Shown in pieces: positions 7,962 to 16,425 of a stretch of 64,000 nucleotides of DNA (its first letter is position 1; each line of letters opens with the position of its first letter). The notes below the pieces were generated by a model. The model did no database searches, was not told where the DNA came from, and worked only from the letters and a program-made list of their open reading frames with translations. Source of the stretch: Streptomyces odontomachi (GTDB taxonomy: Bacteria > Actinomycetota > Actinomycetes > Streptomycetales > Streptomycetaceae); the NCBI RefSeq assembly GCF_024435355.1, contig NZ_JAMJWG010000020.1, forward strand, positions 62,001 to 126,000. Direction: 5' to 3'. Both the position numbers and the translations under genes were made by a program.

Positions 7962-9245
7962 TCAGCCGCCGCCGAGGGCGCGCAGCAGGATCTCGGCGCC
8001 CTCGTCTGCTTCTTCCTGGGTCAGGGACAGCGGGGGCGTCACCCGCAGGGCGCTGGTGTTGTGCCCGCCGCCCTTGCCGATGAGCAGCCCGCCCTCGCGG
8101 GCCGCCTCCAGGACCGCGGCGGCACCCTCGGGATCCGCCTCGTCGGTGCCCGGCTTCACCAGCTCGATCCCGATCATCAGCCCCCGGCCGCGTACCTCAC
8201 GCACGCCCGGCAGGCCGGCGCAGCCGCTGCGCAGCCGCTCGATGAGCCGCCCTCCGACCTGGCGGGCGTTGCCCTGGAGGTCGTTCTCGAGCAGGTACGC
8301 GACATTGGCCAGGCCCGCGGCCATGGTCACCGGGGAACCGCCGAAGGTGGAGATGGAGTTGCTGTCGAGGCAGTTCATGATCTCGGCACGGGCCACCACG
8401 CCACCGATCGACATGCCGTTGCCGATGCCCTTGGCGAAGGTCATCAGGTCCGGTGGGCCGTTCTCGGCGTGCGCCTGCCAGCCCCAGAAGTGGTCACCGG
8501 TACGGCCCCAACCGGTCTGCACCTCGTCGGCGATCCACAGGATGCCGTGCCGGTCCAGGACCTCGCGGAACGCCGCGTAGAGGCCGTCGGGCGGGGAGGT
8601 GAAGCCACCGATGCCCTGCACCGGCTCGGCGATCAGGGCCGCGACTCCCGGGCGGGTCTGGCCGAGCACGTCTTCGAGATCGGCGACGCAGGCCGCGATG
8701 AACTCGTCGTCCGGCAGGTGCGCGAAGGGGCCCCTGCTCCGCATGCCGCCGTGCACGTACAGCGTCTTCAGCGGCGAGAGGCTGGTCGGCGCCCAGCCCT
8801 TGTTGCCGGTGATGCCGACCGCGCTGAACGAGCGGCCGTGGTAGCTGTTGCGCATCGCGAGGATCTGGTTGGAGCCGCGGTAGGCGGTGGCGAGCAGCAG
8901 CGCCGCGTCGTTGGCCTCGGTGCCGGACGGGGTGAAGAAGACCCGGGCGTCCGGGATGCCCGACAGTTCGGCCACCTGCTCGGCGAGTTCGACCATCGGC
9001 CGGCTCAGGTAGACCGTGGAGGTGTGCAGGATCTTGCCGGCCTGCTCGGCGATCGCCTTGGTGACCTCGGGCAGCGCGTGCGCGGTCATGGTGGTCAGGA
9101 TGCCGCCGAAGAAGTCCAGGTAGCGGCGGCCGTCGGCGCCCCAGACGTACCGGCCCTCGCCGTGCGTGATCTCCAGCGGGTCGGAGTAGTAGATCGCCAG
9201 CCACTTCGGCAGGACGGCCTGGTGTCGGTCGAACAGCTCACTCAT
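7962..9245 (-). CDS. Class III (omega) aminotransferase, beta-alanine/beta-amino acid type
   Basis: A 427-residue PLP enzyme of the class III family, which moves the amino group of beta-alanine or beta-aminoisobutyrate to a keto acid. Recognisable blocks are GRRYLDFFGGI (N-terminal), FTPSGTEANDAALLLA (cofactor phosphate binding), SYHGRSFSAVG, WIADEVQTGWGRTGDHFWG (Asp binding the pyridine) and MTFAKGIGNG (Schiff-base Lys). Its ATG (9245-9243) overlaps the stop of the upstream nitrilase-family gene by 4 bp (ATGA). The start MSELFDRHQ gives the usual family length; the frame continues open upstream only as an overlap artefact. Confidence 0.93.
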   Translation of the reverse strand: MSELFDRHQAVLPKWLAIYYSDPLEITHGEGRYVWGADGRRYLDFFGGILTTMTAHALPEVTKAIAEQAGKILHTSTVYLSRPMVELAEQVAELSGIPDARVFFTPSGTEANDAALLLATAYRGSNQILAMRNSYHGRSFSAVGITGNKGWAPTSLSPLKTLYVHGGMRSRGPFAHLPDDEFIAACVADLEDVLGQTRPGVAALIAEPVQGIGGFTSPPDGLYAAFREVLDRHGILWIADEVQTGWGRTGDHFWGWQAHAENGPPDLMTFAKGIGNGMSIGGVVARAEIMNCLDSNSISTFGGSPVTMAAGLANVAYLLENDLQGNARQVGGRLIERLRSGCAGLPGVREVRGRGLMIGIELVKPGTDEADPEGAAAVLEAAREGGLLIGKGGGHNTSALRVTPPLSLTQEEADEGAEILLRALGGG

Positions 9246-10084
9246 GGCTGCACCAGCCCTTCGTACGCGTCGGGTCGGCGGTCTCGGTAGAACGCCCACT
9301 GGTTGCGCACCTCGTCGATCAGGCCGAAGTCGAGGTCGCGGATGAGGAGTTCCTCGGTCTTGTCGTCGGCCACCTCGCCCACGAACTGGCCGCGGGGGTC
9401 GACGAAGTAGCTGGTGCCGTAGAAGTCGTTGTCGCCGTACTCCTCCTGGCCGACGCGGTTGATCGCGGCGATGAAGTACTCGTTGGCGACGGCCGCCGCC
9501 GGCTGCTCCAGCTGCCACAGGTAGGCGGACAGGCCGCGGGAGGTGGCGGAGGGGTTGTAGACGAGCTGCGCACCGGCCAGGCCCAGCTGGCGCCAGCCTT
9601 CCGGGAAGTGCCGGTCGTAGCAGATGTAGACGCCGACCCTGCCGACGGCGGTGTCGAAGACCGGCCAGCCGGCGTTGCCCGGTTTGAAGTAGTACTTCTC
9701 CCAGAAGCCCTTGACTTGGGGGATGTGGTGCTTGCGGTACTTCCCCAGCACGGTGCCGTCGGCATCGATCACGGCTGCGGTGTTGTAGTAGAAGCCGGAC
9801 TGCTCGACCTCGAAGACCGGGACGACGATGACCATGCCGGTCTCCCGGGCGAGCGCCTGCATGCGGCGCACCGTCGGACCGTCCGGCACCGGCTCTGCCC
9901 AGCGGTAGTGCTCGGGCTCCTGCACCTGGCAGAAGTAGGGGGCGTTGAAGACCTCTTGGAAGCCGATGATCTTCGCGCCTCGGCGAGCCGCCTCGCGAGC
10001 GTGCTCCTCGTGTTTGACGATCATGGATTCGGTGTCGCCTGTCCAGGTCGCCTGGACCAGTGCGGCACGTACGACGGTGGCCAT
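9242..10084 (-). CDS. Nitrilase-superfamily beta-ureidopropionase
   Basis: A 280-residue C-N hydrolase expected to convert N-carbamoyl-beta-alanine to beta-alanine, CO2 and ammonia. The catalytic triad is visible: Glu in GFQEVFNAP, Lys in KYRKHHIPQ and Cys in YICYDRHFPEGW. The ATG at 10084 has AAGGAG at good spacing; an upstream in-frame extension to 10330 is rejected because it lacks homology and this ribosome site is strong. First gene of the pyrimidine operon, 4-bp overlapped with the aminotransferase. N-carbamoyl-D-amino acid amidohydrolase is a close alternative, but the neighbours favour beta-ureidopropionase. Confidence 0.92.
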   Translation of the reverse strand: MATVVRAALVQATWTGDTESMIVKHEEHAREAARRGAKIIGFQEVFNAPYFCQVQEPEHYRWAEPVPDGPTVRRMQALARETGMVIVVPVFEVEQSGFYYNTAAVIDADGTVLGKYRKHHIPQVKGFWEKYYFKPGNAGWPVFDTAVGRVGVYICYDRHFPEGWRQLGLAGAQLVYNPSATSRGLSAYLWQLEQPAAAVANEYFIAAINRVGQEEYGDNDFYGTSYFVDPRGQFVGEVADDKTEELLIRDLDFGLIDEVRNQWAFYRDRRPDAYEGLVQP

Positions 10085-10483
10085 GAGCTGCTCCTTCGAC
10101 GAACGACAGAAGCTCTCTACGCACGTAGACACAGCGGGTAGAGGGATGAACGTAAGCCTCGTGCTCGAGCGGGGCAAGACCATCGCCCTGAACCCGCTGA
10201 GTCGATCATGATTCGTACCCGTGCGGGTGAGGGGGCGAAACGAGGTACGTCCACGTGATGGCGCCTGCCCCACCGTCTCCTTTCCAGCTTCCGTCGCCGC
10301 CTTGCCGGTCGGCGCCCCTGAGGGCGCCATTGCGCACGTGTAGAGACCGCTTCTGCCAGAGACCGCTTCTGCCAGAGACCGCTTCCGCGTTCCCAGGTCG
10401 CCGGTCCGCGTCCCGGAAGGGACGTTCCGCGCCTTGCGGGGCGTCCCTCGGTCTGGGAGGGGCGCCCCGTGCGGAGTCCTGGC
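10085..10483. promoter_or_regulatory. Promoter region of pyrimidine-catabolism operon
   Basis: About 400 bp without a gene. It should carry the minus-strand promoter for the operon. A 16-bp unit (agagaccgcttctgcc) is repeated almost three times head-to-tail at 10342-10387. No regulator gene is next to the operon. Confidence 0.5.
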
Positions 10484-12247
10484 CTAGCGGGAGAGGCCCG
10501 CGACGCGCAGGGCGTGGAGCAGGTCGCCGTGGCAGGTTTCGGACACCGCCTCGGCCGCCGCGGTCAGCAGGGGCACGAGGCGCTGCGGGTCGGCCTGGGC
10601 GCAGCGCGCCGCCTCCTCCGGCGGGCGGGACCGCACACAGGCGTCGAGCAGCGCGCCGACCTCGCGGTCCCGGCCCTCCTCGACGAGGACGAGCGCCGCG
10701 GCGGAGACCTCGGGCGCCGGACGCGCCACGGCCTGGCGCAGCAGCCGGCCGCCGTCGGCGGCCAGTCCACCGGCGGTGAGCGTGTCGGCGAGCGCGACCA
10801 GGCGGTCCGTCGGCTGTGACGAGGCCTCCCAGAGCAGCGTGGACCAGTCCGGGTCGAGACCCACCTGGCTCAACTCCACCGCGAACAGCGGGAAGTGGTC
10901 CGGTGGCCAGGACGCGGCCTCGACGAGGACCGCATGGGCCTCACCGCCGCGGCCCTCGGCCCGCAGCCGCATGAGCGCGGCGACGGCGCCGGCCACGGCC
11001 TCCCGTGCCCCCTCGCCCTCGGAGTCCGTCCGCTGCGCGTCGTCGGACGACGCGCCGGGACTCCCGGCGAACCGCGCACCGCGCGGCGCGCCGGCCGCCG
11101 GTGTCGCCGTGGGGCCGGGGAACACGACGGCCGGCTGCTCGCCGCCGTCGGTCCCGTCTGCGGCCCCCGCAAACCGGGCGCCGCCACGCGGCCGGGCCGC
11201 CCGGCCACCACCGCTGGGGTCGGGCTCGGCACCGGGGTACCCGGGGTCCTCTGGATAGGCGGAGACCGCCGGGTACTCGGAAGCGTCCGGGTACTCGGAA
11301 GGGCCCGGATACTCGGAAGCCTCCGGGTACGCGGATGCGGGGGCGTCGGGATACGCGGCGTACCCGGCTGCGGGGGCGCCGGGGCCCGGCGCCCCGAGGG
11401 CCGCCGGGTCGTGGTCCCGCTGTCCCGGTGCCGTCCAGTCGTGGTCGCCCTGCCCCGCGACGGGATCGAAGCCGGTCCGCATCGGATCCGCGTGGTCGTA
11501 GTCCGCGTGTCCTGAAGCCAGCGGATCATGGTCCGCCCACCCCGAACCCAGCGGGTCGAAGTCGGCCTGCCCCGCATCCCCGTGGTCGAAGCCGGCGTGC
11601 CCCGTCGCGGCCGGGTCCAAGCCGCCCTGCCCCGTGTCGTCGTGCCCGTAGCCGGCGTACCCGGCGTCCGGATCGAAGCCGGAACGTCTGGCGCTCGGGT
11701 CGGGGCGCGTCCCGCGGGGTTCGCCGGCACCCGCTGCGGTGCGTTGGTCGATCTCGGCGAGTCTGGCCTGTAGTTCGGTGCAGCGGGCGCTGGCGCGTGC
11801 GTGGTCGTCCTGGGCCCAGGCCAGGTCACGCTCGATGGTGGCGGCCTCGTCGGGCGGTGCGGCCGGTAGCCGGCGGGCGAGTTCGGCACGTCGCCCGGCT
11901 GCGTGGCGCTGCTCCCGCAGCATGACGTCGAGCCGGTCGCCGAGCCGGTGACGCGCGCCCGGCAACGCGTCGTACGCGGCGAGCGAGGCGGTGTGCAGCT
12001 CCCGCGCCCGGGCCGCCTCCTGCACGGCGTACGGCTGCCCGTGGAGCGCGGCGAGGTCTTGCAGCAGGGCCTCCACCACGTCCCAGGGTGGTTCCTCACG
12101 CCCTTCCAGACACGCCTGCATCCCATCCGGGTCACGCCGCCAGAACACTCCGCACCAGCCGCCGCCCTGGTCAAGGCGGCCCACCAGCGCGGACAGGTAT
12201 TCCGCGAACTCCCGTACCGCGGCCGGGAGTCTCTCCACAGTCGTCAC
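10484..12247 (-). CDS. Unknown protein with disordered repeat region
   Basis: A GTG start at 12247 (VTTVERLPAAVREFAEYLSAL) preceded by GGCAGGAAG gives 587 residues; longer frames upstream run into the XRE gene. Residues 1-170 look helical with charged coiled-coil stretches (LAWAQDDHARASARCTELQARLAEID). The middle (about 180-400) is low complexity: Gly/Asp/His-rich segments such as DFDPLGSGWADHDPLASGHA, then a six-residue repeat YPxxSE in at least five copies. Residues about 440-587 are Ala/Leu-rich and HEAT-like. It follows the XRE gene by 118 bp on the same strand and may be co-transcribed. I do not recognise a function. Confidence 0.75.
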   Translation of the reverse strand: MTTVERLPAAVREFAEYLSALVGRLDQGGGWCGVFWRRDPDGMQACLEGREEPPWDVVEALLQDLAALHGQPYAVQEAARARELHTASLAAYDALPGARHRLGDRLDVMLREQRHAAGRRAELARRLPAAPPDEAATIERDLAWAQDDHARASARCTELQARLAEIDQRTAAGAGEPRGTRPDPSARRSGFDPDAGYAGYGHDDTGQGGLDPAATGHAGFDHGDAGQADFDPLGSGWADHDPLASGHADYDHADPMRTGFDPVAGQGDHDWTAPGQRDHDPAALGAPGPGAPAAGYAAYPDAPASAYPEASEYPGPSEYPDASEYPAVSAYPEDPGYPGAEPDPSGGGRAARPRGGARFAGAADGTDGGEQPAVVFPGPTATPAAGAPRGARFAGSPGASSDDAQRTDSEGEGAREAVAGAVAALMRLRAEGRGGEAHAVLVEAASWPPDHFPLFAVELSQVGLDPDWSTLLWEASSQPTDRLVALADTLTAGGLAADGGRLLRQAVARPAPEVSAAALVLVEEGRDREVGALLDACVRSRPPEEAARCAQADPQRLVPLLTAAAEAVSETCHGDLLHALRVAGLSR

Positions 12248-12365
12248 TTCCTGCCCCCGTCGACCGGATCCCAACGGGGCGGTAGCCAACACCCCCAGTG
12301 TTACGAGATCGCTACGAAGTCTTTTCAGCCTGGACTCGGTGCGCGCGACGTGGGGGCGAAGCGGG

Positions 12366-12623
12366 TCAACCGGACAGCGACACGAGGACGCACCGCGCCA
12401 TGAGGTCGTCCATGGACAGGCCGAGCGTCCGGGCGAGCGCCGCGATGGTGAAGAACGCCGGAGTGGGGGCGCGGCCCGTCTCGATCTTGCGCAGCGTCTC
12501 GGGGGAGATTCCGGCGCGCGCGGCGACCTCCACCATGCTGCGCTCGCCGCGCGCGGCACGCAGCAGCAGGCCGAGCCGCTCGCCGCGCTCGCGCTCCTCG
12601 GGGGTCAACGGGGTTCGCACCAT
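12366..12623 (-). CDS. Small XRE-family transcriptional regulator
   Basis: The 85-residue protein is essentially one HTH_3/XRE domain: RLGLLLRAARGERSMVEVAARAG, then ISPETLRKIETGRAPTPAFF and a helical tail. The start is ATG at 12623. It is divergent from a methionine aminopeptidase gene and separated from it by a 65-bp gap with a 14-bp direct repeat and the palindrome ATACCGGTAT, so it probably represses both genes. No ligand domain is present. Confidence 0.9.
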   Translation of the reverse strand: MVRTPLTPEERERGERLGLLLRAARGERSMVEVAARAGISPETLRKIETGRAPTPAFFTIAALARTLGLSMDDLMARCVLVSLSG

Positions 12624-12654
12624 GCCCCCATCCTACCCGCTGCATCCCATTCTC

Positions 12655-12685
12655 ATACCGGTATAGTAATTCCGGTATAGTAATT
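12655..12685. promoter_or_regulatory. Divergent promoter/operator with tandem 14-bp repeat
   Basis: CCGGTATAGTAATT occurs twice in perfect tandem (12658-12671, 12672-12685), and the first copy overlaps the palindrome ATACCGGTAT (12655-12664). Each copy holds TATAGT, a good -10 hexamer on the + strand. The second (12676-12681) is 7 bp before the map start codon. The opposite strand offers TACTAT for the regulator gene. Confidence 0.75.
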
Positions 12686-12688
12686 GGC

Positions 12689-13456
12689 ATGGTGGAACTC
12701 AAGACAGACGAATCGATCGACGCGATGCGTGCGGCCGGCCGGGTGGTCGCCCAGGCCCTCACCGCGGCCCGCGACGCGGCGGCGGTCGGCGTGTCGCTGC
12801 TGGAATTGAATGCGATCGCCCACGACGTGCTCCGCGCCGCCGGGGCCACCTCCCCCTTCCTCGGCTACCGCCCGGCCTTCGCCCCCACCCCCTACCCCGC
12901 GGTGCTCTGCGCGTCCGTCAACGACGCGATCGTGCACGGCATCCCGGACGGCTACCGGCTGCGCGACGGCGACCTGCTCTCCCTGGACTTCGGCGCCGAA
13001 CTCGGCGGCTGGGCCGGCGACTCGGCCATCAGCCTGATCGTGGGCACCCCACGCCCCGAGGACGTCCGCCTGATCGAGACGGCCCAGGGCGCCCTCGAAG
13101 CGGGCATCGCCGCCGCCGTCGTGGGCAACCGCATCGGCGACATCGCCCACGCCGTCGGCACCGTCTGCCGCACCGCGGGCTACGGCATCCCGGACGGCTA
13201 CGGCGGCCACGGCGTGGGCCGTCACATGCACGAGGACCCGGCCGTGCCGAACGAGGGACGGCCGGGTCGTGGCATGCCGTTGCGACACGGCATGGTGCTG
13301 GCGATCGAGCCGATGCTGCTCGGCAGCGGCCGGGACGGCTACCACACCGCGCGGGACGGTTGGACGCTGCGCACGAATGACGGGTGTCGTGCGGCGCATG
13401 TGGAGCACACGGTGGCCATCACGGACACCGGTCCGCGTGTGCTCACGGCGCTGTAG
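12689..13456 (+). CDS. map: Type I methionine aminopeptidase
   Basis: The 255-residue pita-bread metalloprotease removes N-terminal Met from nascent proteins. Metal ligands are visible as Asp in SLDFGAELGGWAGDSA, His in GGHGVGRHMHEDP, Glu in LAIEPML and Glu in HVEHTVAI. Length is normal for the short bacterial form without a zinc-finger extension. There is no Shine-Dalgarno site before the ATG; a -10-like TATAGT ends 7 bp upstream, so the mRNA is probably leaderless. Pairing with a dedicated XRE regulator suggests an accessory, regulated copy rather than the housekeeping gene (inference). Confidence 0.93.
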   Translation: MVELKTDESIDAMRAAGRVVAQALTAARDAAAVGVSLLELNAIAHDVLRAAGATSPFLGYRPAFAPTPYPAVLCASVNDAIVHGIPDGYRLRDGDLLSLDFGAELGGWAGDSAISLIVGTPRPEDVRLIETAQGALEAGIAAAVVGNRIGDIAHAVGTVCRTAGYGIPDGYGGHGVGRHMHEDPAVPNEGRPGRGMPLRHGMVLAIEPMLLGSGRDGYHTARDGWTLRTNDGCRAAHVEHTVAITDTGPRVLTAL

Positions 13457-14069
13457 CGCCGTACCTGACCCCGGGCGGGCCCGGGCCCGTGTGCCCGGGG
13501 CGGTTCCACCGCGTGGGGCCAGCGCGTGGTGCCAGCGCGTGGTGCCAACGCCCGGCCCGGTGGCCTGGATGCGGTGGTCGCTGCCCCCTTGGGACGGTGA
13601 CGACCTGACCGGTCCATCGTGGCTGGTCGCGCCCAGGCGGTGGGAGCCGCAAAGTGTCACAGCCACGCGCCCCTTTCCCGCGCGCCCTGCGGCCGAGGGC
13701 ACTCCCGTGAGGGGCGCGGGGAACTGCGCGCGCAACCACCCAGTGGGCCGGTGGTCCGGACACGACGGCAACTGCCCCCTCGCGACGGTGACGATCCGAC
13801 GGTCTCGTCGGGGCCGGTCGCGCAGTTCCCCGCGCCCCTGATAGCTGGGCACTTCGTGCCCCACGGGGCCCCAAGGGGGGCGCCACGCGCCCACCCCCCA
13901 GGGGCGCGGGGAACTGCGCGAGCAACCCACCACCGGGCCGGTGGCCCGGACACGACGGCAACAGCCCCCTCGCGACGGTGACGACCCGACGGTCCCGTCG
14001 GAGCCGGTCACGGCCACGCGGCGGGAGCCGCAAAGTGTCACAGCCCCGTGACCGGGGGGAGGCAGGGCC
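13457..14069. repeat. Intergenic region built of imperfect repeats
   Basis: No gene is supported. Three related segments contain a block beginning ctcgcgacggtgacgatccg (about 13580-13628, 13756-13820, 13945-14010). A unit reading gggagccgcaaagtgtcaca occurs at about 13646 and again near 14027. GGGGCGCGGGGAACTGCGCG occurs at 13711-13730 and 13901-13920 and inverted at 13819-13838. This repeat family recurs at 24.8-24.9 kb. The inverted copies can form long hairpins and may terminate convergent transcription from map and ggt. Confidence 0.8.
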
Positions 14070-15875
14070 TCACCCCGCTGGCTGGACCACCTGGGCCGAG
14101 CCGCCGCCCCGGCGGACCGGCTCCGCCGCTGCGAGCCAGCGGCCGTTCGGGAGGCGTTGGACGCCGGTGGCCGCGCCGATCTCCGGGTTCTGGGTGAAGT
14201 GGTGGCCGAGGGCTTCCAGGGCGGTGCGGTCGTCGCTGGTCCACAGCGCCGGTTCCAGCTCCGTCGTGGCGGCGTTGCGCTGGCTGGCGCGGGGCGCCGC
14301 GATCGCGTCGACCAGCGGGAGGCCGCGGTCGAGGAAGCCGACGAGGGTCTGGAGGACCGTCGTGATGATGGAGGCGCCGCCGGGCGAGCCGAGTGCCACC
14401 ACGGGCAGGCCCTGCCGGTCGAGCACGATGGTCGGCGAGATCGACGAGCGCGGGCGCTTGCCGGCGCCCGGCAGGTTCGGGTCGGGCACGGCCGGGTTCG
14501 CGGGCGTGAAGTCGAAGTCGGTCAGCTCGTTGTTGAGCAGGAACCCGCGGCCCGGTACGGCGATACCGCTGCCGCCGGTCTGCTCGATGGTGAGGGTGTA
14601 CGAGACGATGTTGCCCCACTTGTCGGCCACCGTCAGATGCGTGGTGTTCTGGCCCTCGTACGTGGCCGGCACGGCCTGGCCCGCCGTCTTGCAGTCGGCC
14701 GGGTGGCGCGGGTCGCCGGGGGCGAGCGGGCTGGTGAGCACCGCGTCGTCCTTGATGAGGCAGGCCCGGGAGTCGGCGAACCGCTGCGAGAGCAGTTCCT
14801 TGGTGGGCACGTCCTGGACGGCCGGGTCGCCGACCCAGCGGCCCCGGTCGGCGAACGCGACACGGCTCGCCTCGATGAAGTGGTGCAGGTACTGCACCTC
14901 GGAGGCCTTGGACAGGTCGGTGTTCTCCAGGATGTTCAGCGCCTCGCCGACGGTGGTGCCACCGGACGAGGAGGGCGCGATGGAGTACACCTGACGGCCG
15001 CGGTAGGTCGTCTTCGTGGGCGCCTGGAGCTTGGCGCGGTAGGCCGCGAGGTCCGCGAGCGAGAGGTCGCCGGGGCGTACCACGCGGTCGGCGGCCGGGT
15101 CGACCGGCGGCTCGTTCACCGTGCGGACGATGTCGCGGGCCAGGTCGCCGTGGTACAGGGCGCCCATGCCCTGGCGGCCCAGCAGCGCGTAGGTACGGGC
15201 CAGGTCGGGGTTCTTGAGGGTGGAGCCGACCTCGGGGAGCTTGCCGTCGGGCAGGAACAGGTCCGCCGTGGCGGGGAAGTCCTTGAAGCGGTCGAGGTTG
15301 CCCTCGGTCATGGAGCGGAACGTGGCGTCGACCGTGAAGCCGTCCCGGGCGATCCGTTCGGCGGGCCGGAGCACCGTGCCGAGGCTCCGGCTGCCCCAGG
15401 TGTCCAGGGCGGTCTGCCAGGTGGCGGGGGTGCCGGGGGTGCCGATGCTCAGGCCGCTGGTGACCGCGTCGGCGAACGGCAGCGGCTTGCCGTCCTCGAC
15501 GAACAGGTTCTGGTCGGCGGTGCGGGGCGCCGTCTCGCGTCCGTCGATGGTGTGCACGCTGCGGGTGCGCGCGTCATAGTAGACGAAGTACCCGCCGCCG
15601 CCGACACCGGACGAGTACGGCTCCGTGACCCCGAGCGCCGCCGCGGTGGCCACGGCGGCGTCCACCGCGTTGCCGCCCTGCCGCAGCACCTCGATGCCGG
15701 CCGCCGAGGCGTCCGCGTCGACGCTGGCCACCGCGCCGCCGTAGCCGACGGCGACGGGCACCTTGGGTGGGGTGGCCGTGGCGGGTGCGGCGGACGGGGG
15801 TGCCGCGGCGCCGACCGTCAGAGTCGCGGCCAGAGTTGTCAGTACCGAAAGCGTCCGTGCAACCGAACGACGCAT
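14070..15875 (-). CDS. ggt: Gamma-glutamyltransferase, secreted
   Basis: A 601-residue Ntn-hydrolase that cleaves or transfers gamma-glutamyl groups from glutathione and similar compounds outside the membrane. An N-terminal signal peptide (MRRSVARTL followed by an Ala/Leu core) precedes the mature protein. The family blocks AVATAAALGVTEPYSSGVGGGG and GKRPRSSISPTIV are present. The autoprocessing Thr lies in NTTHLTVADKWGN, so the chain should split into large and small subunits there. The ATG at 15875 is preferred over one 8 codons upstream because CGGAGG sits 6-7 bp before it. It appears to be its own transcription unit. Confidence 0.95.
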   Translation of the reverse strand: MRRSVARTLSVLTTLAATLTVGAAAPPSAAPATATPPKVPVAVGYGGAVASVDADASAAGIEVLRQGGNAVDAAVATAAALGVTEPYSSGVGGGGYFVYYDARTRSVHTIDGRETAPRTADQNLFVEDGKPLPFADAVTSGLSIGTPGTPATWQTALDTWGSRSLGTVLRPAERIARDGFTVDATFRSMTEGNLDRFKDFPATADLFLPDGKLPEVGSTLKNPDLARTYALLGRQGMGALYHGDLARDIVRTVNEPPVDPAADRVVRPGDLSLADLAAYRAKLQAPTKTTYRGRQVYSIAPSSSGGTTVGEALNILENTDLSKASEVQYLHHFIEASRVAFADRGRWVGDPAVQDVPTKELLSQRFADSRACLIKDDAVLTSPLAPGDPRHPADCKTAGQAVPATYEGQNTTHLTVADKWGNIVSYTLTIEQTGGSGIAVPGRGFLLNNELTDFDFTPANPAVPDPNLPGAGKRPRSSISPTIVLDRQGLPVVALGSPGGASIITTVLQTLVGFLDRGLPLVDAIAAPRASQRNAATTELEPALWTSDDRTALEALGHHFTQNPEIGAATGVQRLPNGRWLAAAEPVRRGGGSAQVVQPAG

Positions 15876-15978
15876 ACGCAACCTCCGTTGGACAGCCATC
15901 GGCGCAGCGTAGCCGCGCCCCGTGCGGGGCCGCCAGGGACCGCTCGGACCACCTTCTGCCCGCCGTACCGCGGCGCCC

Positions 15979-16425
15979 TCAGCCGTTGCGCGGCAGTCGG
16001 ACCACGGTGACGAAGAAGTCGTCGATCTGCCGGACGGCGGCGATGAACTGATCGAGGTCGACCGGCTTGGTCACATACGCGTTGGCGTGCAGTCGGTAGC
16101 TGCGCAGGATGTCCTCCTCGGCCGAGGAGGTGGTGAGCACGACCACGGGGATGTGGGCGAGGTCGGGGTCGGACTTGATGCGCTCCAGGACCTGACGGCC
16201 GTCGTACTTGGGCAGGTTCAGGTCGAGCAGGATCAGATCCGGTCGGGGCGCGTCCTCATGGCCGTTCCTGCGGTAGAGGAAGTCCAGTGCCTCCTCGCCG
16301 TCCCGGGCGACGTGCAGGGTGTTGCGGATCTTGTTGTCCTCGAACGCCTCGCGCGTCATGAGCTCGTCGCCGGGGTCGTCCTCGACGAGCAGCACCTCGA
16401 TGGGCTCGGCCTGGGGGGTGGTCAC
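15979..16425 (-). CDS. Stand-alone response regulator (Rcp1-like REC)
   Basis: 148 residues, a single receiver domain with no output domain. Acidic pocket E15-D16-D17, phospho-acceptor D68 in LILLDLNLPKYDG, Thr in VVLTTSS and Lys in VTKPVDL are all present. The GTG start overlaps the kinase stop by 4 bp (GTGA). It resembles REC proteins paired with phytochrome-like kinases. With the upstream SpoIIE-type phosphatase it forms a signalling operon whose output is probably protein-protein interaction. Confidence 0.93.
   Translation of the reverse strand: MTTPQAEPIEVLLVEDDPGDELMTREAFEDNKIRNTLHVARDGEEALDFLYRRNGHEDAPRPDLILLDLNLPKYDGRQVLERIKSDPDLAHIPVVVLTTSSAEEDILRSYRLHANAYVTKPVDLDQFIAAVRQIDDFFVTVVRLPRNG

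Noticed and set aside
7962..10124. A single 720-codon minus frame
   Set aside because: Only its C-terminal 427 codons are the aminotransferase; the N-terminal part is the nitrilase gene read out of frame.
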